A DNA stretch of 64,000 nucleotides, taken from the NCBI RefSeq assembly GCF_003590095.1, contig NC_039478.1, positions 10,354,001 through 10,418,000 of the forward strand, in the 5' to 3' direction. The notes beneath the pieces are model-generated. The model was not told the origin of the DNA, did not search any database, and saw only the letters and a program-made list of their open reading frames with translations. Shown here one piece after another: positions 23,893 through 34,814 of the stretch; the first letter of the stretch is position 1; the number at the start of each line of letters is the position of its first letter. Origin of the DNA: Trichoplusia ni (taxonomy: Eukaryota; Arthropoda; Insecta; Lepidoptera; Noctuidae). Both the position numbers and the translations under genes were made by a program.

Positions 23893-24049
23893 ATATGTTT
23901 ATGATCCACATTATGATCCTTTGCCATACATTTATACCGAAAATTAGAAATCTACTATCTATAATATCTTATCCTTAATTTACGACTACAAGACAGATTA
24001 ATTACATATATTAACATAACAGCCAAACATTATTTTACCCTTCGCCGAT

Positions 24050-24216
24050 CCGAAAGGTCACGGATCCTTTATAAAGGTCAAATATTCTTATGGCTTTCGT
24101 TTTTTGTTCGAGGATTAGCGCCCTTAAACCGTTCCAAGGTTGTGAAGTTATCGATGACGTCAAAGACACTTGTAGGGTTGAGACACGTTGATTGACAGCG
24201 TTGTCTGTCACGTGAC
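24050..24216. promoter_or_regulatory. Cluster of transcription-factor-like palindromes
   Basis: Within 165 bp of otherwise unique DNA there are two AGGTCA nuclear-receptor half sites (24055-24060, 24075-24080), a perfect CRE TGACGTCA (24155-24162) overlapping ATCGAT, and an E-box in TCACGTGA (24208-24215). Clustering suggests an enhancer or promoter element, but each site is short and no transcript evidence is visible. Confidence 0.35.
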
Positions 24217-25169
24217 AAATAAACGAGTGTTTTGAGTGTCAAACAAATTCAAAAGGAGTGGGTTCTTAAGTCGTCTGTTTTTGTGTGTTTAATCAGAACT
24301 TTGGCCTAGATAAACTGATTTTGTTGTTCTTTTTTGCATTTATCATGAAAAAGTGGTCACTGGGCCCATCAAAGTTTCGTCAGTTTAGCTCGGTAATTTG
24401 TATTTGTACCAAAAGATACTTCTCTAACTCTCTCTCTTAGTTGTCACTGCTTGCGGTGGCGTCTTGGAATGGGTCAACTCCTTTTGAAGTGATGACCGTA
24501 GCATCATTGCCAAGAAGGAGTGGTATTTGATCTGCTGACCTTGGATGCGGAAATGAGAAACTAGAACCTTTTCATGTTTCAAGTGCCACATCCGCGCTTC
24601 CATATGAAGAAGATGGACTTGTCTAAACTCCATAAATAATGTGCCTTAACCGTCAAAAGAGTTGTCATTAGCTGACCGAAAATTTTGTGGAATAAAAAAA
24701 AATACATTTTTTATTATGTATTTATTGCTTTTATAGGTTTTTTTTATGGTATAAATAGAAGCTGATACTACGTACATACGAGTATTTTTGATTGCAGACT
24801 GAAAATATTTTTAACTTATAGACTAGACTTTCGTTTTAAAAACAAAATTATGAAATGTACCTCAACGTGTATAATACGAGTGAAAATTTAAATAACAAGT
24901 AAGAAAAATAAACAAATAAAAGAGGAGAAAATTAACCCCAGGACCAGATGACGAAAACCATAAATCCAAATTCAAAAACAATGACTAAACAAGAATCACG
25001 CCACAATGAAAACGAAACAATTAATTACATTGGCCAGTCGTGTACGGGGCCGTTACTATGAGATACTGAAAGAAATTTCATTCGAATGTGGAAGAGAGAA
25101 AACGCTGCTCGTAATGTGTTTCCGTTTCATTCCAACGATATCTCCAGTTTTAGTTAAAGATCTCCTGAA
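24217..25169. other. No gene recognised
   Basis: A moderately GC-rich patch at 24424-24633 has open frames on the minus strand in two registers. Neither matches a domain I recognise, so it is left unassigned. Confidence 0.35.
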
Positions 25170-25290
25170 GATGGTCCTGTTGACTAGTGGGTCTGGCTGT
25201 TATACCGAGGTCGTGGGCTCAATTCCCACCTAGTTCAAATGTTTATGTGATGAGCACATAATTAGCATTATTTATGTCTGGGTGTAATTC
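25170..25290 (+). mobile_element. tRNA-derived SINE, second family
   Basis: 'GATGGTCCTGTTGACTAGTGGG', 'TATACCGAGGTCGTGGGCTCAATTCCCACCTAGTTCAAATGTTTATGTGATGAGCAC' and 'TGTCTGGGTGTAATTCATC' match the family at 4873. The B-box is GGGCTCAATTCCC. The end of a 75-codon ORF here is SINE sequence. Confidence 0.75.
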
Positions 25291-25332
25291 ATCTATATTA
25301 TTTATGTATGCAACCGAAAATTTCTATGATGG

Positions 25333-25384
25333 AGGCATATGTCCAGATGCGGACGAATATGGGCTGATGATGATGATGATGATC
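25333..25384 (+). repeat. Retroelement tail with (GATG)n microsatellite
   Basis: 'GAGGCATATGTCCAGATGCGGACGAATATGGGCTGATGATGATG' is the shared 'CCTATGTCCAGCAGTGGAC...GATG' tail. It directly follows the SINE, which may have used this 3' end. Confidence 0.7.
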
Positions 25385-26944
25385 ATCTACTCATAATACA
25401 ATCTATGCTTTGTTTGAGACTAGATGGCATTGTGTGAAAGTAACAAAGATATTGTTTTTTTACGAAATCTCATGGTACCGGCACAGGACATTGAAAAAAC
25501 ACTTCTTGGTGTCGACAGTTAGGTCGGTTTGTAAAAATTTATCGTTCCACCCTAACAATAGTATGTTTGAGCTACCTGCTTTTTGGTGGTCGAATATTTT
25601 TGGCCTGACTCGTTTCGGTCTGTAATTTTTTTTTCATACGTGAAGGCTGGAATATGAATATAGAAATAGTGATATTTTTGTAGGCCAAAGCTTATTCTGA
25701 ATTAAGTTTTTGTATAGAACATGAGGAGAAATAAAAGAATCTCATTTTTTGTATTTAACTATGCTAACTTCAAACAAAATCATTTTGAAATTAATTTTTA
25801 AACATTTATTTAGATTAAACAATGTCACTTACCTAGAGCAGTTAAAACCACGTAACGATTGTAAATGAAATACAGTTGAATATATTCTTTTCGTAATAAA
25901 AACAACCGTTTGATTCTGATTTCGGTTTTAACACCCTTTTTATTATTTATCTTTGAAAGGGCAACGCGTAAATCCCGTCTTAATTTAATAACGTCACCCC
26001 TAACCACATTTTACCGCTTTTTCTGTTCCCTTGTGTTTTGATTACGATTGTGTGTTTACTGTATTGTTTAAACGATTGCGCAAAAGGGCGAAATTTTGTT
26101 TAATTTGTTTGGCATGTGTGGGAATATGAGTTATGGACAACATGCTTCAGGGAACGAAGATCATTTTACTAATACGACGTCTCTGTATGTATTGAAGTAA
26201 CTTTCTCGTAGTAAGTTTTGTTTTTTATAAAAGCAATAAATACAAATAATAAAAAATGAAAAATTTCCCTCTAGCTATCAAAACTATCCTCATTCGAAAC
26301 AGGATTAAATTTAAGAAAATCTACACAAAATTCAAAGACCCGACTCCATTTTTCAAAAAGGCGTATGACGAATGAACTACAAATTCTCTCTTAATACGTA
26401 AGTGTTGGAATCTTGCCAAAATGGACGCAGAATTGTATAGACCTGATAATTAACGACCGTTTACTATAAAAGAAAATATCTTTTACGAAGGCAAGGAATA
26501 TGGTTATAAAAGATAAATTGTTTTATGCGACTTTATCGTTAAATGTTTACGCTTGTTAAGTGTATCTGGGTTATGTCTTTTTGACTACCATTTAGATGGG
26601 ACAGAGGAATGCTTGAAAACTTCATTGTGGAACGGCTATAAATATTTGGAAACTTGGCTGATATAAAGAGTAAGTCAATCTGAGTTATTGTCAGACGGTG
26701 CTTTAGTTCTCAATGATGTAGTTGGTAAGTCAGCGATATAATCTGAGGAACGCAAGCAGATTTACTGTCAAGCGTCACTCATTTAAGAGTCACTTTTAAG
26801 TACCATGTTGTCTCTGTCTGAGATTTGAAATAAAGAGACCAATTGACATTTAAGAGCATCACTTAGTTAAGCGTCGTTTGTATAAGCTTTTTTAGTAGTC
26901 ATAAAGAAATAATTATAGTATAAAACTTTAAAATAAATATCTTG
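25385..26944. other. AT-rich DNA, no gene recognised
   Basis: A good minus-strand donor (GCTCTAG/GTAAGT, exon side 25831 upward) follows a 60-codon ORF. That ORF has no upstream in-frame ATG and no strong acceptor, so no exon is called. Confidence 0.4.
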
Positions 26945-27085
26945 GTAAGACGGACGAATGCTCATGAGCACCCACTCCCTCGGGGAGGAAATGGGTAGTG
27001 TCAGACTTTTACTGACTGAACCTGAACTACCGTGCTACGTCATCCACGTTTTTATGTCGGTGTATGGCAATGCTTTGCAATCTAT
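26945..27085 (-). repeat. Interspersed repeat, second copy of the 3062-3226 family
   Basis: Read on the minus strand it gives TTGCCATACACCGACAT, GATGACGTAGCACGG, CAGTCAGTAAAAGTCTGACA, CTACCCATTTCCTCCC and GAGTGGGTGCTCATGAG, in the order seen near 3.1 kb. Confidence 0.8.
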
Positions 27086-27094
27086 ACACACATC

Positions 27095-27142
27095 ATCATC
27101 AGCCTAGCCTTTTCCCAACTATGTTGGGGTCAGTATATTTAA
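27095..27142 (-). repeat. 3' end fragment of the 5S-derived SINE
   Basis: 'CATCATCATCAGCCTAGCCTTTTCCCAACTATGTTGGGGTC' is the inverse of the SINE 3' terminus. The rest of the element is missing. Confidence 0.7.
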
Positions 27143-28190
27143 TGAACGGAATGAAACAAAAAAGAAACAAAAGATGTACCTTTAAATTAATCAGAGAGCA
27201 AATGATTTCACTTGTCCCTTCCCCATCCTCTCAGTTTAAATAATTTTTGTTTTTGAATGAAAATAAAAATCGTGTTTTATTTTCATGATTCCAATTAAAG
27301 AATTCTTTGATCTTTTCAAAAACTCATTTTGTATTTTTTGTATCTTTTATTACGAGTTCATGAAAGATTAGCGTGGACATAAGATGATTTATTCTGTATT
27401 ATCTGTTTTGGGATAAGGCTCTTGTGAGTTGAAAATAAGGCTTTTTTGACTTTTATTGTGAAAGACTCCTTTGTAAGTCATTGGCTTTAATGTGTTTGAA
27501 AAGTTATATTTGGAATAGTAATGTCTAACTTCTTTATTTGATGATATAGAATATTCCTACAAAATTATCTGGTCTAAAAAACCCAGAATTTTAGAGAGTT
27601 ACAGGAAAATGATTTTCGGAAATTCTGCATTTTCTCCCACATTGATCATTTATAGTCCAATTTCAAAATAAACAAAACAAAATTTACCGATAGTAATGAA
27701 AAACGTTCACAATACGAAAAACAAAAACTCGCTCAACTGAAATCTGGTACATTTACCAAAACGGGGAACATTTATTACAGATCAGATGCCAAACAATAAA
27801 AAATTTAAAGCGTAGCTCGTTGAGCGACGTCCATAAACGTCAAACATTAAAAATATTATGTCTGCTACATTGTAAAGGTCTGGACACACGAGTGATTTGC
27901 ATTTCAATAAAAATATGCAGCAGAAATGTCGCTATATTAAAATAAGAGAAAAATGAGTTTTCATTTTTATGGGAAAACGACATTGGCAATTTTATGAGGA
28001 AAAATATTTTCATGTATGGAAAGTATGTACATGAGAAAAGCCGCGCGGAATGCCCGACGGTGGATTGATTATAGCTGACACTGATTATATTGGATTTGTT
28101 TGGGTGTGGGTCTGTGGGTATATGTAGACATTAAGCTACTTTTGAGACCTAAGAGCAGTTTAAACTCTAACACCAGATTTTAAGTAGGTA
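27143..28190. other. AT-rich DNA, no gene recognised
   Basis: No ORF or repeat family was recognised. Only simple AT-rich sequence was seen. Confidence 0.45.
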
Positions 28191-28194
28191 CATC

Positions 28195-28556
28195 ATCATA
28201 GCTGCGTCGTCGGCTGCCAGTTTAACAGTATGCTAAGTACGAGTATATTGTGTAAGGAGCGACTACTTATCCGACCTCCTCAATCCAGCTACCTGGGAAC
28301 ACGATAACCTATGGTTGACTGGTAGAGAATTCCTCAGGCATTAAGTCCGCCATTGTACATTTAATGGATAATAAGTGTAAATAAATAAATAAATACCCCT
28401 TTTAAGACTTTATAGCCGTAACGACTGTCAAAGATGTATAAATAACAGTCGGACGTCGAGCTCGTTACGACATCGTTGGTTTGCCATCCGTGGACTGAGC
28501 GCATTAGTACAGCTTAACCTGTGATCGATCAACTTGTAGTATTATACCTTAGCCAC
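28195..28556 (-). mobile_element. 5S-derived SINE interrupted by a retroelement tail
   Basis: The minus-strand SINE is split. Its 3' half (GTGTAAGGAGCGACTACTTATCCGACCTCCTC, read on plus) and its 5' half (GTAACGACTGTCAAAGATGTATAAATAACAG ... CTTAACCTGTGATCGATC) are separated by about 75 bp at 28320-28395. That insert ends in (AAAT)n. The interruption indicates a later insertion into an existing SINE. Confidence 0.75.
28320..28395 (+). mobile_element. Short non-LTR retroelement 3' tail, nested
   Basis: 'TGGTAGAGAATTCCTCAGGCATTAAGTCCGCCATTGTACAT' followed by GTAAATAAATAAATAAATA has a retroelement 3' end with a simple A-rich tail. It interrupts the 5S-derived SINE in the opposite orientation. Confidence 0.65.
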
Positions 28557-29442
28557 ATCAACCATAAAAACAAATATGGAAAAGATAACTTTATTAACAA
28601 CTACCAATTCCACCTTCTCATACTAAAAGAAGTTCCAGGACAAAATTAAATGTCCTCCACTATTACAGAGGCGAGTTTCCAATAATTTCTCGGATCCCAC
28701 TCTGACATACTTTTACAAAAGAGATTGGAACCGCAAGTATTAAAAAAAACCATTCACTTACCGTAAAGAGGCCACGAAGGCAATGAAACTCAACGCGTCT
28801 CAGGGGATCGATTTGACTATCTACATTCTCAATGAAATTAAATAGAAAGAAGTGGGAATACAGTTAATTTTTGCTTGGTATTCGTGTGCGAGGTACAAGT
28901 CAGCTTATAATAATATGAGTGTGGTCTATGGCAAGACGAACGTAACATCTTATTAGATAGTTTGCAGCCGACATCCGGTGTTGTTTACTATGAGGACCAG
29001 AGAGAGGACCAGATGAGAACCAGAGCAATTTCCGTGCTTTCAGACGTTTCTGCCATACCTATTATTGGAATCAAAATAACAGCTCCTAAATTATAGGAGC
29101 CATTAAACTGTAAATTTATATCCGTGGTGCCTGATAACTGAGCCTAACTCAGTTGTCAATCTCTTTTCTTTGCCAAAACTAGCTAATTCCTCGTTTGTTG
29201 TTCCTCTCCCGCTTGCTATGGAGGGATCCGGAACATTTTTTCTTACTTCTCCTCTTTACTATTTCTGATTAATTTCGTTGTGGGTTCCAAGGCAGTTAAT
29301 TGTTACCCCTGGGACACACCGAACTTAAGTGTTTCGGTGGTTTTCATTGGTTTCATTGTAGATCCTGGCTTACAGGAGTTGCAATGACGGGCATGTGTGG
29401 CGGGCTAGTCCCAAAAAAAAAAGTTGGCTTATATAGACCGAT

Positions 29443-29492
29443 CAAATGTGAGTCGAACTCGCGAAAGAAGCGGGTTTTGTATAAACATAACT
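29443..29492 (+). repeat. 'GAGTCGGACTCGCGAC' repeat fragment
   Basis: 'GATCAAATGTGAGTCGAACTCGCGAAAGAAGC' matches the head of the family at 23610. The 3' part is absent. Confidence 0.6.
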
Positions 29493-29583
29493 AAGGTAAA
29501 AAAAAGGTTTTTCCAAATTTTTTCACGATGCTCTTTACCTCTTTTATAAACTGATACTATTAAACAACATATGTATAAATTAA

Positions 29584-29824
29584 ACTAGCTGTTCCCCGCG
29601 ACTTCATCCGCGTGGTTATCAGATATAAGTTAGGAATTTTTGAACGGAGGCCCTCGAAGGTGAAGAATTTTCCCTGTTTTTTCCACATTTTCCATTGTAT
29701 CTTCGCTCCTATTAGTCGCAGTGTGATGGTATATAGCCTAAAACCTTCCTCGATGAATTTGAATCAGTAGTTCCTGAGATTAGCGCGTTCAAACAAACTC
29801 TTCAGCTTTATATATTAATATGGA
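29584..29824 (+). mobile_element. 'GCCCGCGACTTCGTCC' repeat
   Basis: ACTAGCTGTTCCCCGCGACTTCATCCGCGTGG begins the copy and CAAACTCTTCAGCTTTATATATTAATATGGAT ends it. It has the insert 'GGAGGCCCTCGAAGGTGAAGAATTTTCC', which is also seen in diverged form at 62750. Confidence 0.85.
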
Positions 29825-30269
29825 TTATCTATTTAATAAAATACTATGAAATCCCAAAAAAACACTTAATCCTGTTCCAGTATATCGGCAAACACACAAA
29901 TCCTCTACAAATCCTGGCTTATAAGAAATGCAGTAAAGTCGATACATGGCGGTTATCCCAATAAAAAACAAATGCAAGATATATGTGGCCAGTAATACAC
30001 AAATCCCCAGCTTGAGATATATTGTAAGCCTTCTGGCATTTATTGGGCACAGTTCCAAAATCGACTGTAATAAAATATACCTTATGGTCTATTTTCAAAA
30101 GCACAAACTTTCTATTAATAATGAAATAAATGAATTACAGCCTAACATTATCATGTTGTAACTATAGGTACAGGCGGAAAAAAAAGTTTCTGATCAAAAT
30201 CAAATTTATCCTTAAATACAACTTACGAAAAATAAGATGTATATCACAAAAACTATAGCACAGAATATT

Positions 30270-30362
30270 TTTACACCCAGGCACAGAACATATCGTTGTA
30301 CTGATCACGCAAACATTTATTTTGTTCTGGGTAGAAATCGACCACGAACTCCGGTGGAGCAG
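30270..30362 (-). mobile_element. tRNA-derived SINE, second family, degenerate
   Basis: The minus strand reads 'CACCGGAGTTCGTGGTCGATTTCTACCCAGAACAAAATAAATGTTTGCGTGATCAG...TGCCTGGGTGT', which is the order of the copy at 4873. Confidence 0.6.
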
Positions 30363-31224
30363 TCAAGGTTACTAACCAATAAACCAACAAGCCGGACAAC
30401 TTCTATTTTGACAAAGTTCAGATAAACGTTGTTCTAAGAATCAGATTAAGTTCAACAACATTTTTCTGCCGACTATACAATTTATATTTTCTTCTCATGT
30501 TTCACAAATATATTGAGACATAAATCGCCTTCTTGTCGAGAACAATTTGTGTTCTCGTTTAAATATAACAAATAAACCAAACCATATTTACTCCGCCTTT
30601 CTTTTTAACAAAACCATTGTTTTTCCCGGTGTAGGATTCGCGAGAAAATTCCTAAAACCTACTATTCACGTATTTTTCTTATGTGTTTCGATACAAATTT
30701 GGGGAAAAGGTGGTTTTGTACTAACATACATACATGTATGAAATCATGTTTCCTAGAAAAGCTAGTTTTTTTTCTTCAATATAAACGTGGATTTTCTTGC
30801 GCTGTTACATTTGTTCTGTCGATAAAATTTACATGAAATAAGTAAAACTAGGCAAAGGAAAAAAAGGAGGATTTTATTTATTTTGCGCACACTTTTAGTT
30901 CAAATAAAACCTGTAAAAATGTGAAATGAGTTTTTCGTAATTAAAAAAAAATGCTGTTGCTACCCATAATTTTATAGATTGCCTTTTTAATTCACAAACA
31001 CTTCCTGCACATCTGTATCAACCAAACGAGGTCAAAAACTAACATCAAAACATAAAAATAAATACCAAAAGTTTCCTTCCCTTAACTTTTTCATCGCGAG
31101 TTAAAAAAAATGCTTCCGCCAAACTAAAAACAACAAAAAGTGTAACTTTTGAAGCGCTGAGATAGAACTTTGTTTTCAGCATTTGTGACACATTGGTGTT
31201 TTTATTAGCGAACTATTTTTCTAG
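30363..31224. other. AT-rich DNA, no gene recognised
   Basis: Only short AT-rich ORFs; no repeat family was recognised. Confidence 0.45.
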
Positions 31225-31885
31225 TAGCATGTAGCAAGTCGAACTCGCGACTGTATTAGTTCCGTACAAATGGGATAAAGAAGATGATTATCCATTAATT
31301 TGTGACCGTAGCAACCGTAGCAAAAGCGAGGAGCTCGTAGCTAAGCTATAACCGCATAAGTGAAACGATCACAGGTTAAGCTATGCTTGACGCGGTTGGT
31401 TAGTAGATGGGTGACCATCTTTGTCATGAGTTCCTCCGTGTTTCGGAAGGCACGTTAAATTGTGGGTCCCGGCTGCTATTCCTACATCTTTGACAGTCGA
31501 TACAGGTAGTCAGAAGATTGAAAAGTCCAACCAGTTTAACCAAGGGGTATCGTGTTGCCCAGGTAACTGGGTTGAGGAGGTCATATAGGCAGTCGCTCCT
31601 TGTAAAACACTGGTACTTAGCTGAAACCGGTTAGACTGGTAGCCGACCCCAACATAGTTGGGAAAAGGCTAGGCCAATGATGAGCAACCGTTGCCTAACC
31701 TCGATTTTAAATTTTATTTGTTGTCATAGTAGCAAAAGTAACGCATTAATGGTGAAAATTTATCAATTTATCTATAACGGTTTATGATATAGTCTGGTGA
31801 CTTGAGGACAGACGACAGACAGCACAGCCTAATTAATAGAGGTTTTTTTCTTAAGGTACACTAGGGTACGTAATCCTAAGCAGTA
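31225..31885 (+). repeat. 'GAGTCGGACTCGCGAC' repeat split by a SINE
   Basis: The head at 31225-31321 ('CAAGTCGAACTCGCGACTGTATTAGTTCCGTACAAATGGG') and the body at 31695-31885 ('TTGTTGTCATAGTAGCAAAAG', 'TATAGTCTGGTGACTTGAGGACAGACGACAGACAG') form one unit in the family order once the intervening SINE is removed. Confidence 0.75.
31322..31682 (+). mobile_element. 5S-rRNA-derived SINE, full length, with target duplication
   Basis: This 361-bp copy runs from the 5' head (AGCTCGTAGCTAAGCTATAACCGCATAAGTGAAACGATCACAGG) to AAAAGGCTAGGCCAATGATG. The flanking 12-mers AGCAACCGTAGC (31310-31321) and AGCAACCGTTGC (31683-31694) differ at one base and are the probable target-site duplication. Most of the body is intact, but the box-C side has a short deletion after GACCATCTTTGTCAT. 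Confidence 0.9.
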
Positions 31886-34350
31886 GAAGGCTTATTTAGT
31901 ATCAAAAACCTAACCATAACAATCATTACCGACTATTCCACCTAAAAAAAGACGATCCTAGCGTTACATAATATCTAAGTCACAGAAATGCAAGCCAAAA
32001 AAAACGAATATTCATTTCGTCCGCATTCAATGAAAGGATCGATCCGAGAGTCACGTTGCAGTCAGAATGACAAACTAAGCTGTGAGCGAGCTGGCTAAAG
32101 CGATTTGCAGGCATTGGGACGAAGCAAAGCTGGCTATGGGAGTGTTAAGATCTGTTTAGAATGAAAACGGATGGAATTGTATTGTTTAAGGTCCGTTTTG
32201 GAAGGTTTTCGTCATTTGCAGTGTAAAGTTTTCGTTAAAAACTGTTTGTGGTTTTATATAGTGAACATCTTTTTTTATGTCAAAGCTAAGGAGGCATTTT
32301 GGGCATAAGCTCTCTCATAAGCCCTCTTAAATCACATTCTTATCCACAATAAAAGTAATAGGGGATAGTTCAAAACTGATTTCGATCCAAAACGTTTGGT
32401 TCATGGCAGGATTTTTAAGAAAACATTTACGGTCTGAATATTGTTATTGTAATTCTGCAAACGGGTGGTTCTGCAAAATAATTACAATAAACTGGGTTTT
32501 ATAGAGGATCTTGAAGTATTGAGAAGTCTTGAAGTAATTTTGAATTGCCTATATGACTTATTGAATCAGTAGGTACTTGAACTAACTTTGAAATTCGACT
32601 AAACCATTAGCAAATTAAAGAAAATCTGACGTGAAACAAAGCAGTGTGTCCCATGCCATAAATGTATCGCCAAAGAAGTCCAGACAAGTCCATTTGATTG
32701 GTGGCTAAGTAGAAAACTCGCGTCCGTCCAGCGTCGTGTTCCAAGTCGCATGTCGCGTGTAATGTGCAGCTGTTGTCAATTTCAAGTCGTTCGAATTGAA
32801 GTCGAAGCCATTTTGTCTCAAATAGAACATACGAGATTTAAACTTGTTGTGTATCGCAGTTTGTATGGGTTAAAGAAGAAAAAGTTTACTGAAAAGCTGA
32901 AAAAAGTTAAGTGAGAGGGAATTATAAATCAGTAGTTTTCTTGCGTTGATACAGAAATTGTTTTTTTTTTAGCAGATTTAAATTACAGTCCAACGTGCTA
33001 AAAAATATTGAATCTATTGAAAACTATCCAAATTTATATCGAAACGAATATCCTGAATAGAAAAGAAAACCTTTAAGCTTTTAGGATGGAAAATAATTTT
33101 GCTCAAAAAGTTTTATTAAAGAAAATATCTACCTAGACCCACTTACTTCATTACAAAACTTGGTCTTAGCCAAACAGAGACAAAGAAACAAAACAATGCT
33201 GAGAAGAACAAAATCCAGCCCAATTGTTTGTGCTAAATAAAATAATGTGACGTTAATTTGACGTGAAATACTGGCGCCAAGCTTCGCACGGTTTGTAGTT
33301 CCTAGCAACAGTTACATTTGAGGAAACTTGGTGAGAGATAAAAGTGACGAAGAGAATTCTGTAGTCTTTTGTCACGCAAAATATGGTATTACTGAATGCA
33401 ATTGTTTATTAATTGATATTTCTAATAGAAGGACTGTTTAAGTTGGATTAAGTGCAAAATTTAAGATAGATATAGGTGAATGATATGAGCAAAATTTTGA
33501 CGGAAATCTTCGTCTATTAATTACCTATTCTTTTGGCAGCTGCAACATAATTTTGGAAAATTTTATCGGTGCATTATGTGCATGCGAGATCTGATATTAA
33601 ACCACTGCTTTCCCTAGATTATTTTTTATCGCAACATTAGAGATTCTTAAATAATGCTTTAAAAAAAACTAAACAACTTTCCAACAGATGCAAGCTCTCT
33701 TTTTCTCTTACTGCGACAACTGTTTGAGAAAAAAGCAAAAACCAACTCTGTAACAAACTACCCTCATATACCCCATTTTTTCGTATCCACACCAATGCAT
33801 CACGTCACATATTAAATGTTGCGACTAACGAAACATCTCGAATGTTCTGTACCCATCACTCAGGAAGCATTGTACTTGTAATACAACAGTGAAAAAGAAT
33901 AATGACTCGGGAAATGGAGTTGGGAAACTGTTACACCAATTTCCACCCTATAACTTTCGCAATAGGGAGTAGTTTCGCTTGAAGAGCGGGGTGTTAAATA
34001 AACTTATAGTAGGAAGGGTGTATATTTTGTTGGCGATCTTTTAGATATATCGCTGGAGGCTTATTGCAATTTTTATTCATGTTTGGAATAATTTTTGGAG
34101 CAGCTGTTTTGAAATTTTATGAACATTCTCTTTATTGTGTTAAACTGAATTTGTATGTAGGGTATAAAAAGTAAAGTGAACGAATAAAGTTGACTGTGCA
34201 GGACATAGTAAGAGTTTTATATTCTCAATGTAAACGAAATATAGGACAGTTAGCTTCTGCCTTTTCCTCGCTTAATGTAAGCTTTAATACCGAGAATTGC
34301 AATGTCATAGCGGTGCTATGCACAGGCTCCGAAATATGGATGATATTGCA
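31886..34350. other. AT-rich DNA with a CpG-richer patch
   Basis: No gene recognised. The patch at about 32700-32815 is CpG-rich for this region (GCGTCCGTCCAGCGTCGTG, GTCGCATGTCGCGTG) and contains CAGCTG; it could be a promoter or element fragment. Another patch lies at 32030-32150. Confidence 0.4.
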
Positions 34351-34354
34351 TGGT

Positions 34355-34405
34355 GGACTAGGTCCAGTCAGTTAGAGTCTGACCGCTTACTCCGAGGGTA
34401 TATCT
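34355..34405 (+). repeat. Fragment of the 3062-3226 repeat family
   Basis: 'CCAGTCAGTTAGAGTCTGACCGCTTACTCCGAGGGTATATC' resembles the CAGTCAGTAAGAGTCTGACA...CCCCGAGGGAGTG segment. Only this short part is recognisable. Confidence 0.45.
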
Positions 34406-34751
34406 ATGATGGTATGTATGTCATTTTCTTTTCCACAAAAATGAGAAAAAAAGATTAAAAAAAACTAAAAACCCACTTTTTTAAATTTCACTTCATTTTT
34501 TTTTCAAAATCGGTCCAGCCATTTTTATAGTTGCAAATTGCTTTGTCTTTGGGTTTAAAGTGAGTGAATAAAAGTTGGGGTCCTACTGCGGTCTCCCAAA
34601 GGTAAGATTTTTACCGTTATTGAAGTGAGATTGCACATTTCTCGGCATGCAGCGGTCTCTCATTTCCACAAGCTCATTATTTTGTACATTTGAATAACGT
34701 AATTAGTTTTTCTTCAAGAGATCTGCACTAAGGATTTTAATCATCGTCTCG

Positions 34752-34812
34752 CTGGGGTTTCATAAAAATTCAAGTCACATGCACAAAGGGTCCCAGACTT
34801 AGAACAACGTAT
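34752..34812 (-). mobile_element. tRNA-derived SINE, 3' fragment
   Basis: 'TGGGGTTTCATAAAAATTCAAGTCACATGCACAAAG' is the inverse of the SINE 3' end. The tRNA-like head is missing; the next SINE lies immediately to the right. Confidence 0.65.
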
Positions 34813-34814
34813 CT

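Noticed and set aside
24424..24633. Transposon protease-like ORF (PLLLGND in a second frame)
   Set aside because: The resemblance is a few residues only, and no further pol domains are present.
25825..26007. Minus-strand ORF ending at GCTCTAG/GTAAGT
   Set aside because: It has no in-frame ATG, an in-frame stop just upstream, a weak acceptor and no known domain.
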